From contig NZ_JACHCG010000004.1 of assembly GCF_014200595.1 (NCBI RefSeq), positions 372,001 to 436,000 of the forward strand: a stretch of DNA of 64,000 nucleotides. The letters are read 5' to 3'. The notes under the pieces are model-generated. The model was not told the origin of the DNA. It saw nothing but the letters and a program-made list of their open reading frames with translations, and did not search any database. The position numbers and the translations under genes are program-made. The DNA is from Pedobacter cryoconitis. Lineage in GTDB: Bacteria > Bacteroidota > Bacteroidia > Sphingobacteriales > Sphingobacteriaceae. Positions 17,206 to 26,182 of this stretch are shown here, piece by piece (position 1 is the stretch's first letter; each line of letters starts with the position of its first letter).

Positions 17206-18345
17206 ATGAGAAAACTATTTTGTCTGTTAACCGCTACCGTTTCTTTTTTCTCTGCTAAAGCACAACAGGCAGATTATCATTTAGTCATCGGAACTTATAC
17301 AGCTCCGGGTAAAAGTGAAGGAATTTATGTTTACGATTTTAACACACCTGATGCTACAGCTAAATTTAAGTATGTAGAGAAGAACGTGATTAATCCAAGT
17401 TTCCTTACCGTTACACCGGATAGTAAATTCGTTTATGCGGTGAATGAGGATGGTGATAAAAGTATGGTGAGCGCATTTAGCTTTGATGCAGTTGCAGGAA
17501 AGTTAGGTTTTCTCAATAAACAACCTTCAAAAGGGGCAGATCCTTGTTATCTGATCGCAGATGACAAAAATGTATTGATTGCTAATTATAGCGGAGGCAC
17601 AATTGGTGTTTTTGGCAGAGAAGCAAACGGTGCACTGACCCCGGCTAAGCAGGTTGTTAAACATATAGGATCAAGCATCAACAAAGACAGACAAAGCAGC
17701 GCCCATGTTCACATGGTACGCTTTACTCCTGACCACCGTTATGTGATCGCAAACGACTTAGGAAAAGATAAAGTTTATACTTACGCTTACGATAAAGATT
17801 CAGAACATAATGTTCTTGTTTTAAAAGACAGTATCAGTATCAAACCTGGCAGCGGACCAAGGCATATCACCTTTAGCAGTAATGGCAGGTTTGCCTACCT
17901 GATTCAGGAAATGATAGCCCAGGTAACCGTTTTCAGCTATGCTGACGGCGTATTCAAAAAGATCCAGGAAGTATCTATTGTAGCTAAAGATTTTAAAGGC
18001 GAAAATGGAGGCTCTGACATCCAGCTTACAGCTGATGGAAAGTTCTTATATGCAAGTAACAGAGGTACTGCCAATACAATTACTACTTTCGCTGTTGAAA
18101 GTAACGGTCAGCTAACCAATAAAGGTCAGGTAAGCACTCTAGGCAACGGTCCGAGAGCTTTTGTGATTGACCCGAGCGGTAACTGGTTATTAGTTGGACA
18201 TCAGTATACCAATAACGTTGTAATTTTTAAACGTGATAAAGTTACTGGCGCATTAAAAGACAGTGGAAAAAGAATTGATATCGGTGCCCCTGTTTGTTTT
18301 GAGTTCGTAGCTAAGAAAAAAGCAGCACTGGACAGTAAGATGTAA
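17206..18345 (+). CDS. Lactonase-family beta-propeller protein (6-phosphogluconolactonase type), exported
   Basis: The 379-residue protein has a signal peptide (KLFCLLTATVSFFSAKAQ) and then seven-bladed propeller sequence typical of PF10282 lactonases: YHLVIGTYTAPGKSEGIYVY, NPSFLTVTPDSKFVYAVNED, SSAHVHMVRFTPDHRYVIAN, GSGPRHITFSSNGRFAYLIQ and NGPRAFVIDPSGNWLLVGHQ. The E. coli relative Pgl hydrolyses 6-phosphogluconolactone in the cytosol. The signal peptide here points to periplasmic location, so the physiological substrate is more likely a sugar lactone or another ring ester; this is inference. It is 14 bp downstream of the pseudouridine synthase and ends at a bidirectional terminator. Confidence 0.88.
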   Translation: MRKLFCLLTATVSFFSAKAQQADYHLVIGTYTAPGKSEGIYVYDFNTPDATAKFKYVEKNVINPSFLTVTPDSKFVYAVNEDGDKSMVSAFSFDAVAGKLGFLNKQPSKGADPCYLIADDKNVLIANYSGGTIGVFGREANGALTPAKQVVKHIGSSINKDRQSSAHVHMVRFTPDHRYVIANDLGKDKVYTYAYDKDSEHNVLVLKDSISIKPGSGPRHITFSSNGRFAYLIQEMIAQVTVFSYADGVFKKIQEVSIVAKDFKGENGGSDIQLTADGKFLYASNRGTANTITTFAVESNGQLTNKGQVSTLGNGPRAFVIDPSGNWLLVGHQYTNNVVIFKRDKVTGALKDSGKRIDIGAPVCFEFVAKKKAALDSKM

Positions 18346-18360
18346 TCAAAAATTTATATA

Positions 18361-18395
18361 AAAAAAGAGGCTTCAAAATGAAGCCTCTTTTTTTT
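18361..18395. terminator. Bidirectional terminator between the lactonase gene and bshA
   Basis: AAAGAGGCTTCA and TGAAGCCTCTTT form a perfect stem with a 3-nt loop, flanked by an A run on the left and a T run on the right. It can therefore stop transcription from both convergent genes. Confidence 0.9.
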
Positions 18396-18418
18396 GGAAT
18401 AAGAATTAAACACAGCTA

Positions 18419-19567
18419 TTAAGCAGGCTGTAAAGCAAGATTTTTAGCGATAATGTCATTGTAATAATCTACATACAATGGTAATATTTTTTTCAGATCA
18501 AAATCCTGTGCTCTTTTAAACGCATTTTCTTTAAATGTGTTCAGCACTTCATCATTCTCCAGGATCATAATGGCTTTTTTCGCCATATCATCCACATCAC
18601 CCACATTGCTCATATAACCACAGAAACCATCTACATTCAGTTCCGGCAAACCACCAGCATTAGAAGTAATAATAGGCACCTTGCAAGCCATAGCCTCTAA
18701 TGCAGCCAATCCAAAACTTTCTGTCTCAGAAGGCATCAGAAATAAGTCGGCTACCGAAAGGATTTCCTCTACAGCATCCTGTTTTCCTAAAAACCGTACA
18801 TGATCACAAATACCAAGATCGCGGCATAACTGTTCATTATTCGCACGGTCAGGCCCATCCCCTACCATCAGTAACTTAGAAGGGATTTTATTCAGGATCA
18901 ATCTGAACATCCTGATTACATCTGCCGTTCTTTTCACTTTTCGGAAATTCGAAGTATGGATCAGGATTCTTTCATTGTTAGGCGCAATAGCCTTTTTGAA
19001 ATGATCTTTTGGTTTCAGGCTGAATCTGCTGAAATCTATAAAGTTAGGAATCACTCTGATCTCATTGGTGATATCAAAATGGTTATTCGTATCTTCTTTC
19101 AGGTCATTTGAAACCGTAGTAACTCCATCAGATTTATTGATCGAGAAGGTAACTACTGGTTTATAAGTCGGATCTTTTCCAACTAACGTAATATCAGTTC
19201 CGTGGAGCGTAGTTACAAACGGAATATAAATACCGTAGGTTTCCAGGATCTGTTTCGCCATAAAGGCAGCAGAAGCATGTGGAATTGCATAATGTACATG
19301 CAAAATATCCAGCTTCTCAAATCTTACCACGTCTACCAGTTTACTGGCCAGTGCAGACTCATAAGGCGCGTAGTCAAACAATGGATAATCCCGGACTGAT
19401 ACTTCATGATAATAAAGGTTAGCAGAGAAAAAGTCTAACCTTGCAGGCTGGCTATAGGTGATGAAATGGACCTGATGTCCTTCATCGGCCAATGCCTTTC
19501 CCAATTCTGTAGCGACAACACCACTACCGCCAAATGTAGGGTAACAAACAATACCTATCTTCATCAA
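18419..19567 (-). CDS. bshA: N-acetyl-alpha-D-glucosaminyl L-malate synthase
   Basis: This GT4-family glycosyltransferase joins UDP-GlcNAc to L-malate in the first step of bacillithiol synthesis. The 382-residue protein opens with MKIGIVCYPTFGGSGVVATE, the signature start of BshA, followed by VHFITYSQPARLDF, LDILHVHYAIPHASAAFMAK and LHGTDITLVGKDPTY. The C-terminal donor domain has LLMVGDGPDR, VADLFLMPSETESFGLAALE and ACKVPIITSNAGGLPE, with the EX7E motif. The bshB and bshC genes are not in the window. ytxJ at 5.2 kb is a functional partner in the same thiol pathway. Confidence 0.96.
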   Translation of the reverse strand: MMKIGIVCYPTFGGSGVVATELGKALADEGHQVHFITYSQPARLDFFSANLYYHEVSVRDYPLFDYAPYESALASKLVDVVRFEKLDILHVHYAIPHASAAFMAKQILETYGIYIPFVTTLHGTDITLVGKDPTYKPVVTFSINKSDGVTTVSNDLKEDTNNHFDITNEIRVIPNFIDFSRFSLKPKDHFKKAIAPNNERILIHTSNFRKVKRTADVIRMFRLILNKIPSKLLMVGDGPDRANNEQLCRDLGICDHVRFLGKQDAVEEILSVADLFLMPSETESFGLAALEAMACKVPIITSNAGGLPELNVDGFCGYMSNVGDVDDMAKKAIMILENDEVLNTFKENAFKRAQDFDLKKILPLYVDYYNDIIAKNLALQPA

Positions 19568-19696
19568 TTATAGATTATCTATAACAGTTTTAATTAAACT
19601 GTTTCACCCGCAAATTACAGCACTAAAACTGATCTTTGTGTTAAACAATTGCAATTATTTGATTTGTGACAGAATAACGTGTTCCGTGCAACGGGA

Positions 19697-20179
19697 TTAT
19701 TTCTTCATTTCGGCCTGAATCACCAAAAGCATCTCATTTGGTCTTTGGGTGCCGATAAAATATTGCAGACCATCACGGTCTGTCAGTACCACTGCATCTT
19801 TCCCCGAGGAGTAAAAGCGGATACTTCCCTTACGGTGCAGATTATATACCGGGTTATTAAAAAGATAGCTGCTGTAAGTATCTTTTCTTACATCAGTAAT
19901 ACTATTTAAATCGATCTTCACCTTTTTTGCAGTCCACAAACCATCAATAATCATACTCTTATTGTGGATGATAGTCTTATACTGAATCAGAAATAATAAA
20001 ACTATAGAGATACCTATGATCCCAAAACCTACTACAAGAAATAAGTCTTGTGTATTGTCGCGATCTCTTTCATATACATATGCACCAAAACAGAAAGCGG
20101 CCATTAACAAACGGATACATATCCTGATGTAATCACGACCTATATATTGTTTCTCCAGAAAAGCGTACTTATTGCCCAT
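19697..20179 (-). CDS. Membrane protein with PH-like C-terminal domain
   Basis: The 160-residue protein begins with a short polar stretch and two transmembrane helices (IRICIRLLMAAFCFGAYVYE and DLFLVVGFGIIGISIVLLFL). A beta-rich domain follows (TIIHNKSMIIDGLWTAKKVK, DLNSITDVRKDT, GSIRFYSSGKDAVVLTDRDG, QYFIGTQRPNEMLLVIQ). This arrangement is that of small bacterial PH-like (bPH/YdbT) membrane proteins, whose function is mostly unknown. Its ATG directly follows the tilS stop with no gap, so it is probably translated from the same message as tilS. No catalytic motif was seen. Confidence 0.7.
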   Translation of the reverse strand: MGNKYAFLEKQYIGRDYIRICIRLLMAAFCFGAYVYERDRDNTQDLFLVVGFGIIGISIVLLFLIQYKTIIHNKSMIIDGLWTAKKVKIDLNSITDVRKDTYSSYLFNNPVYNLHRKGSIRFYSSGKDAVVLTDRDGLQYFIGTQRPNEMLLVIQAEMKK

Positions 20180-21514
20180 TTAATTTAATTTCTGTTCGAA
20201 TATAGCGACTTTTTTTGTTGTAGCTGTTACTTTATATCTATTGTCCTGACGCAGACCTGCCACCCAGACCACATCGCCATTCCCATTAATGAGGATTGGA
20301 ATACTATCTTTTTGGGGCAGAGGTATCTTCTGATCAATAAAGAAATCGCTCAGCTTTTTATAATTTCTCATCCCGATCGGCATAAAACGGTCTCCTTCCT
20401 GCCATGCTCTGACTACGATCGGAAAAATCAGCCGGTCTGCATCTATAAATGCTTTCTGTGGATTATTGTCAAAAGATATCAGCTCAGCATAGGAAATTTC
20501 AATAACCTGGTTGCCGAAAGCCACTGCTGTATCCGAAGGATGTATCATTTTATTCGTATAAACCTCTTCTGTTATAATCGCCGTCAGCATCAGGTTTTCC
20601 CGGTTCAGGGTGAGCCGATGACTTGCGCTGTAAAATGAAGTTCCGCTTTGTTTGTTTAAAGAGCCAAGCAAGTCTTCCACCACTGTTTCAGTAAAGCCAT
20701 AAACCTTTAACAGCTCAAACAAAAGAAGTCTTTTAGGATTCAGTGCTCTGATTTTCTCTAGCGAAAGGTAAATACCTTCTTTTTTTTCTTCAAAGAGTGT
20801 AACTCTAAGCTGAGCAACTGTTTGCTGCAAAACCATTTCCGTCTCTGCGAAGCGAAGAATATTATGTTCAAAAGTCTGTTCCAGATTAGGATTGATCTCC
20901 TTAAGCAGTGGTACAACCCCTAATCTTAGTTTATTTCTGGCATAAGCAGTACCCGAATTGGAACTATCTTCTACAAAATCATAACCTTTGCGCTGAATGG
21001 CCTCATCAATACCGGCACGGGATAAGAATAACAGCGGTCTGATCAGGAAATCCCTTTTAGGTAAAATACCATGTAAACCAGCAATACCAGTCCCTCTCAC
21101 TAAATTCAGCAATACCGTTTCTATCGCATCGTCCTGATGATGTGCAACAGCGATATAGCTATAATTCTCCTGAGTTCTTAATTCTTCAAACCAGCGGTAC
21201 CTTAAATCTCTCGCGGCCATCTGGGTTGATATTTTATGTTCAGCAGCATACGCTTTAGTGGTAAAATGCGTCACATATAAAGGTACTTCAAGCTGGGAAG
21301 CGAGTGCACTGACAAAACGCTCATCTCTTTGTGACTCTTCTGCTCTCAGCCCAAAATTACAATGTGCAATTCCAAACTTAAATCCACCTTGCTTAAAAAG
21401 GTGGGCCATGAGCACAGAATCTTTTCCTCCGCTAACCGCTAAAAGAATTCGCTGGTCTGGATTGAATAAAGAATTCTGGCGGATATAATCCAGGAAATTG
21501 TGCAAGAGTAACAT
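20180..21514 (-). CDS. tilS: tRNA(Ile)-lysidine synthase
   Basis: TilS converts C34 of tRNA-Ile(CAU) to lysidine, so the tRNA reads AUA and is charged with Ile. The 444-residue protein has the PP-loop ATP motif SGGKDS at about residues 28-33 in ILLAVSGGKDSVLMAHLFKQ. Further conserved parts are FGIAHCNFGLRAEESQRDER, IAVAHHQDDAIETVLLNLVR and GTGIAGLHGILP. The TilS C-terminal domain ends with WQEGDRFMPIGMRNYKKLSD and VWVAGLRQDNRYKV. Length fits the family. The gene heads a two-gene unit with the PH-like protein and is divergent from the OstA-like gene. Confidence 0.96.
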   Translation of the reverse strand: MLLLHNFLDYIRQNSLFNPDQRILLAVSGGKDSVLMAHLFKQGGFKFGIAHCNFGLRAEESQRDERFVSALASQLEVPLYVTHFTTKAYAAEHKISTQMAARDLRYRWFEELRTQENYSYIAVAHHQDDAIETVLLNLVRGTGIAGLHGILPKRDFLIRPLLFLSRAGIDEAIQRKGYDFVEDSSNSGTAYARNKLRLGVVPLLKEINPNLEQTFEHNILRFAETEMVLQQTVAQLRVTLFEEKKEGIYLSLEKIRALNPKRLLLFELLKVYGFTETVVEDLLGSLNKQSGTSFYSASHRLTLNRENLMLTAIITEEVYTNKMIHPSDTAVAFGNQVIEISYAELISFDNNPQKAFIDADRLIFPIVVRAWQEGDRFMPIGMRNYKKLSDFFIDQKIPLPQKDSIPILINGNGDVVWVAGLRQDNRYKVTATTKKVAIFEQKLN

Positions 21515-21629
21515 CTGTCAAAAATAACGATTTGCTACCAAAAGAAGCAGGAAGAGGTCTTTAAATTCAGCAGACAAACTAAATATCAGATAAATTTTAA
21601 ACAGGCAACGATAATGGCCATCAAAAAAC

Positions 21630-21637
21630 TAACTTTG
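21630..21637 (+). promoter_or_regulatory. -7 element upstream of the OstA-like gene
   Basis: TAACTTTG matches TAnnTTTG. It lies 64 nt before the preferred ATG at 21702 and only 4 nt before an alternative GTG at 21642. Confidence 0.45.
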
Positions 21638-21701
21638 TAAGGTGCGAAAAATTCACATTTCAAGTAAAATAAATACGCTTTTTAACGTTTATGATACAAT
21701 C

Positions 21702-24272
21702 ATGAACTCCATATATAGTAATCTGACCCTCAGGATTGCAGGGATCCTGCTGTTTTTCTTTTTCCCATTGTCACTTTCGGCACAGCAAAATGCGATGCAG
21801 ACCGCACAACAGAGAACGAAAATCATCCTTCAAAGTTCAGAAAGAAGTAAGATTATTACAAAAACAGATATTACCTATTTAAGAAAACCAGTCTTTAAAC
21901 AGGACAATGCAATTCTTACCTGCGATAGTGCGGTTTTTTATACGTCCAAGAATTACTTCGAGGCATTTAACAACGTACACATCAATCAGGCAGATACGAT
22001 CAATATTTATTCTGATTTCCTGACTTACGATGGAAATGCAAAACTTGCTCACTTAACAAGCAACGTTCGTTTGCTCGACAGAACTTCTGTCTTAACGACC
22101 AATGTACTGGATTACGCCATGGCACCTAAAGTGGGCACCTATGTGAGCGGTGGTAAAATTGTAAACAAAGATGCGACCATTACCAGTAAAAACGGTTACT
22201 ATTTTGCCAATAGCAGGGACGCTTATTTCCGTTACAATGTATTGGTTGTGACCGAACAAAGTACGATCAAATCAGATACACTGAGGTATAACACCCTAAC
22301 CAACTGGGCTTATTTTTATGGCCCGACCAATATCAGGGAGAAAGACGGCGGTAATCTTTATACAGAAAACGGCGCTTACAATACAAAAACTACTTATGCG
22401 TATTTTGGAAAAAACAACCTGTATACTTCGGGCAGTAAATCACTCAAAGGAGATAGTTTATATTATGATGGACGTGCTGGTTATGGTAAAGCAGTAAGAA
22501 ATATTGTATTTAAAGATACTATTGATAAAATGCTGATGCACGGTCAGCTGGGGTATTATTATAAAAAAGATCAGCGGACTTTAGTTACTAAAAATGCCTA
22601 TGCAGGTATGGGAACGAGTGACTCTATTCTGGTCAAAGAGGTAAAGCGTCCGGATAGCTTATGGCTGGGAGCTGATACCCTGGAAACACAAATGGTTTTG
22701 CAGAAAACCTTAAAGCTGATCAAGGGCCCTGTCATCAAAAAAGATAATGAATTAGGGGAAGAAAGCAGAGAAGGAAGTAAAGTAGGCAGTAAAAAAGCTA
22801 AACCCGCAGACCCTAAAAAACCTGGTGTTTCTGTTGCTGGAAATGGTAAAAACCCTAAAGCACCACCTATAAAACTTGTTCTGACTGCAAAGGATAGTGT
22901 AAAAAGGGATAGTATGCTGAAGGCTAAAGTCCCCATTCAAAAAATTGATTCTATATTCAGAAAAGCAGCAGAATTGAAGGCATTGGATACCTTGCAGAAA
23001 AAGGCGGCTATTGCAAAAATTGATGCGGTAATTAAAAATGGCATTCCGGTTTTAAGTAAGGAAACGTTAAAAGCAGATAGTTTAAAATCAGGCTTAAAAG
23101 CTGATCCGACTGTGAAAAAGGTATCTCCTCCAAAGCCTGCCCCCGCTGTTAAAATAACTGACCCGGCATTAACAACTGATACCTCAAAGATTAAAACAGG
23201 CATTACAAAAGTCAAAACTGACACTGCTAAACTCAAATCAGACGGCGTAAAAATTAAGACCGATACCGCGAAACTCAAAACCGGAGTAAAGCCAGTGATT
23301 AAAAAAACGACTAAAGATAGTCTGCCATTTAACCCGGCAGATACTGTCCTTACACGAAGTATCAAAGCCTATCACCATGTAAATGTCTTCAAATCCAATA
23401 TGCAGGCTAAAGCAGACTCTCTGTTTTATACCAGTGCGGATTCAACTTTACGCTGGTACAAAAATCCGATTATCTGGTCGCAAAACTCTCAGCAGACCGG
23501 AGACACCATCTATCTGCAATTGAGAAATAAAAAGATAAACTCTGTTCAGATAATCAGCAATGCATTTGCAGTAAACGTTGACCCGGTAGATTCTGCAAAA
23601 TTCAATCAGATTAAAGGTAAAATGATTACTGGGTTCTTTAAAGACGGAGCACTAAACAGCATGTATGTGGATGGTAACGCAGAAAGCGTTTATTTCACAA
23701 AGACTGATGATGGCAAGAAATACGATAAAATGAACCAGACGATCAGCAGCCGGATTAAAGTTAATTTCAGGAAAAATGAAATCTCAGATGTAGTCCCGAT
23801 TAAAGATGTCGAAGGTGCCACTACACCCGTTGCTGATATTAAACAGGACGTAATTTTAACAGGCTTCATCTGGAAACCCGAGTTAAGGCCGCGTTCAAAA
23901 AGAGACATTACCAACCCAAAAATAGTAGCTAAACCAAAAGCAGCAACTAAACCAGTAGTCAAAGCAGGCGCTAAACCAGGTGTAAAAACACCAGGGAAAC
24001 CAGCGACAAAAGACTTGAAGGATGCAGCTATTGACGCGCTTACGGATCAGTTACCTGGTGGAGCTGGTGCTATCATCAGGAAAGCAGCGAAAGACACTGA
24101 CCCTAAAATTCTGAAAAATGCGGCTGATTCCTTAAAAAACAAGATTAATCCGTTAGAAGTTATACAGAAGGTACCACCAAAAATTGCAGATACAATTCAA
24201 AAAATAGTACCATCATTACTAAAAAAAGCAGACACTCTGTCTAAACAGCCTGTTCTTTTAAAAAAGCAATAA
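21702..24272 (+). CDS. OstA-like (LptA/LptD N-terminal-type) exported protein
   Basis: About 856 residues from the ATG at 21702. A signal peptide ([20 protein letters not shown]) is followed by OstA-type beta-jelly-roll repeats: [60 protein letters not shown] and later [20 protein letters not shown]. The middle (about 340-550) is a Lys/Ala/Pro/Thr-rich linker with repeated [12 protein letters not shown] units. A second OstA-like block (about 550-740) and another Lys/Pro-rich tail follow. The domain handles lipopolysaccharide in LptA and LptD; a role in outer-membrane LPS transport is inferred. A GTG at 21642 would add 20 residues before the signal. The 3' end overlaps convergent rdgB by 32 nt. 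Confidence 0.82.
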   Translation: MNSIYSNLTLRIAGILLFFFFPLSLSAQQNAMQTAQQRTKIILQSSERSKIITKTDITYLRKPVFKQDNAILTCDSAVFYTSKNYFEAFNNVHINQADTINIYSDFLTYDGNAKLAHLTSNVRLLDRTSVLTTNVLDYAMAPKVGTYVSGGKIVNKDATITSKNGYYFANSRDAYFRYNVLVVTEQSTIKSDTLRYNTLTNWAYFYGPTNIREKDGGNLYTENGAYNTKTTYAYFGKNNLYTSGSKSLKGDSLYYDGRAGYGKAVRNIVFKDTIDKMLMHGQLGYYYKKDQRTLVTKNAYAGMGTSDSILVKEVKRPDSLWLGADTLETQMVLQKTLKLIKGPVIKKDNELGEESREGSKVGSKKAKPADPKKPGVSVAGNGKNPKAPPIKLVLTAKDSVKRDSMLKAKVPIQKIDSIFRKAAELKALDTLQKKAAIAKIDAVIKNGIPVLSKETLKADSLKSGLKADPTVKKVSPPKPAPAVKITDPALTTDTSKIKTGITKVKTDTAKLKSDGVKIKTDTAKLKTGVKPVIKKTTKDSLPFNPADTVLTRSIKAYHHVNVFKSNMQAKADSLFYTSADSTLRWYKNPIIWSQNSQQTGDTIYLQLRNKKINSVQIISNAFAVNVDPVDSAKFNQIKGKMITGFFKDGALNSMYVDGNAESVYFTKTDDGKKYDKMNQTISSRIKVNFRKNEISDVVPIKDVEGATTPVADIKQDVILTGFIWKPELRPRSKRDITNPKIVAKPKAATKPVVKAGAKPGVKTPGKPATKDLKDAAIDALTDQLPGGAGAIIRKAAKDTDPKILKNAADSLKNKINPLEVIQKVPPKIADTIQKIVPSLLKKADTLSKQPVLLKKQ

Positions 24273-24825
24273 GCTTGCGCATGGCAATTGCCCGGTGACT
24301 GATTTTATTTTTCTCTGCCATGTCCATTTCAGCAAAAGTTATCTGATATCCATCCGGCTGAAAAATCGGGTCATAACCGAAGCCATTTTCACCCGTGCGG
24401 CTTTCCCTTAGTGTCCCCTGAATTGTTCCTTCGAAGAGAAACTCTTTACCATTTTGAATCAAAGAGATTACCGTGATAAACCGTGCATTACGGTTCTGCT
24501 GTCCTTCCATTTTCTGTAAAACCAAATCCAGATTTGCAGCATCACCTCTTTCGCCAGCATACCGGGCAGAGTAGATTCCTGGTTCGTTATTTAGCGCTTC
24601 TACTTCCAGACCGCTATCATCAGCAAAACAATCCAGCTGATAATTTTCAACGACAAAGCGGCTTTTTAAACCGGCATTGCCAGCAAAAGTATCCGCTGTT
24701 TCCGGAATATCGGTTGTACAACCAATATCTTGCAGGTTCAGGACTTCATACTGGTCCGCTAATAAAGAGCGGACTTCTTTTGTTTTATTTAGATTATTGG
24801 TCGCAAAGACTAATTGTCTGATCAT
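24241..24825 (-). CDS. rdgB: XTP/dITP diphosphatase (RdgB/HAM1)
   Basis: The enzyme removes non-canonical purine nucleotides such as dITP and XTP so they are not built into DNA. The 194-residue protein has [20 protein letters not shown] at the start, the nucleotide-binding core [20 protein letters not shown] with ARYAG, the [11 protein letters not shown] strand, [20 protein letters not shown], and [12 protein letters not shown] at the end. Full length. Its 5' end overlaps the stop of the upstream 199-residue gene by 4 nt (ATGA), so translation is probably coupled. The end crosses into the OstA-like gene on the other strand. Confidence 0.95.
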   Translation of the reverse strand: MIRQLVFATNNLNKTKEVRSLLADQYEVLNLQDIGCTTDIPETADTFAGNAGLKSRFVVENYQLDCFADDSGLEVEALNNEPGIYSARYAGERGDAANLDLVLQKMEGQQNRNARFITVISLIQNGKEFLFEGTIQGTLRESRTGENGFGYDPIFQPDGYQITFAEMDMAEKNKISHRAIAMRKLIAFLKEQAV

Positions 24826-25421
24826 ATCGACAGTTTCTTAAGGCTTCCCCACAAATTTTTCTTCCCCATTTGATCATCAGCAAGCTGATCCAGATTTCCG
24901 GAAAAAATAAGTTGTGCAGCACCATGCATGATAATTTCGTTTACAGGCTGTTCCCCCAAACCAAGATGTGAAGGAGTAACTCCAAAAGCAAAGACCAGTT
25001 TACTATTAAAGAAGCTTTTGAACTCTTCAAAACCAGTGCCCGCATAAGCCGCATAGTTTAGTAAAGCAAAATCATTCGCAGTCAGCAGAAGTGCTTTTAC
25101 GATATTTCGTAACAACTCTTTTCCTTTGTCCGTACTCACATCGTTTCCGGCATCATTCACCAGGATTAAGATATTTTTCTGGTTCTTACCCAGATATTTG
25201 AATACGACGGCTTCTGCTGCCGGAGTTTTAACTTCGGCCACTACAGTACTCCTTACAGGGATTTCCTGTTCCACAACCGGAATTACAACTTCAATAACAG
25301 GAGCAGATTTAAGCTCAGGTTGTACCGCAGAAAGTATTTTATCCTCACCATTGACCAGGTAAATGTCTTCCGTAAAAAATAAACGGAGTGCTTCTGCGCT
25401 GGTAGTTAACTGTTCACCCAT
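24822..25421 (-). CDS. Conserved hypothetical protein, possible HolD/uracil-glycosylase-like fold
   Basis: The function of this 199-residue protein is not recognised. The N-terminal half (about 1-75) is a short hydrophobic start followed by a Pro/Val-rich linker with repeated [20 protein letters not shown] text. The C-terminal half forms an alternating strand and helix domain: [67 protein letters not shown], and a terminal [11 protein letters not shown] helix. The order recalls the psi subunit of DNA polymerase III and other uracil-glycosylase-fold proteins, but no active-site motif is visible. It overlaps rdgB by 4 nt as the first gene of a pair. Confidence 0.6.
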   Translation of the reverse strand: MGEQLTTSAEALRLFFTEDIYLVNGEDKILSAVQPELKSAPVIEVVIPVVEQEIPVRSTVVAEVKTPAAEAVVFKYLGKNQKNILILVNDAGNDVSTDKGKELLRNIVKALLLTANDFALLNYAAYAGTGFEEFKSFFNSKLVFAFGVTPSHLGLGEQPVNEIIMHGAAQLIFSGNLDQLADDQMGKKNLWGSLKKLSI

Positions 25422-25531
25422 GAATTGTACCTTTTTTGGGAAATATTTTTTGTGTTAAAATTAGTTAAATATCTTATTATAGTGCCTTAATTTATTACTT
25501 TTATACCTTAAAAATACCATTTAGACCTTTT

Positions 25532-26122
25532 GTGAGAAAAATCTGTTTTATTCTTGTTCTCTGTTTTTTCTATTTCAGTACTGTCGCACAAAGCGTAGCT
25601 GTAATCAACGGCAGCCCTGTAAGCCAGAAAGAATTTGTATGGGTATATCAGAAACATCGTCCGGGGAATACCAAGCCAACATTAACGGATTTAATTTCGT
25701 TTTTAAACATATACATTGATTTTAAGCTGAAAGTTCAGGATGCCCTGGAAGCCGGATTAGATAAAGACAGTACTTTTATAGCTGAGACCAAAAATTACGA
25801 GAAGGCTTTACTAGCTTCAGCACCACCAGAAGCAAAAGGAGCCGACTTTTCCCTGGTTATCAATGAATTTAAAGAAGCACTTTTACTTTTCAATATTTCC
25901 GAGAAGAAAATCTGGGATGGAGTGGAGAATAATGACAAGCAGATCCATGAATATTACAATGCGCATGCTGAGTCCTATCCTTCTATGTCTTATGAAGACA
26001 GTAAAAGTGAGGTAGCAGAGGACTATCAGAAGCAATTAGAATGTAAATGGATTACTGCGCTGCGCAACAAATATAAAATAACCATTGATCAGCGTACCTT
26101 AAGTAAACTGATCACAGAATAG
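25532..26122 (+). CDS. SurA/PpiC-like exported protein without a parvulin domain
   Basis: The 196-residue protein starts at GTG 25532 with a signal peptide (KICFILVLCFFYFSTVAQSV). It continues with a SurA/PrsA-type N-terminal segment (VAVINGSPVSQKEFVWVYQK), a helical region (LTDLISFLNIYIDFKLKVQD) and a C-terminal helix pair ending with KWITALRNKYKITIDQ. This is the chaperone part of peptidyl-prolyl isomerases of the PpiC family, whose full forms here would exceed 400 residues; the central parvulin sequence is absent. It lies 60 bp upstream of a complete SurA, so the two may act on the same outer-membrane clients. A stand-alone chaperone is the best guess. Confidence 0.72.
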   Translation: MRKICFILVLCFFYFSTVAQSVAVINGSPVSQKEFVWVYQKHRPGNTKPTLTDLISFLNIYIDFKLKVQDALEAGLDKDSTFIAETKNYEKALLASAPPEAKGADFSLVINEFKEALLLFNISEKKIWDGVENNDKQIHEYYNAHAESYPSMSYEDSKSEVAEDYQKQLECKWITALRNKYKITIDQRTLSKLITE

Positions 26123-26146
26123 CACAGACAAATCATTGAATAATAG

Positions 26147-26154
26147 TAAATTTG
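26147..26154 (+). promoter_or_regulatory. -7 element before the surA gene
   Basis: TAAATTTG matches TAnnTTTG and lies 28 nt before the ATG, suggesting the SurA gene may have its own start as well as readthrough from the preceding gene. No well-spaced TTG. Confidence 0.4.
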
Positions 26155-26182
26155 CAAATAGAATATAATTGAAAATAGTATA

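Noticed and set aside
22598..23365. Minus-strand frames opposite the OstA-like gene
   Set aside because: They arise from the Lys/Ala-rich linker of the plus-strand gene and lack any domain pattern.
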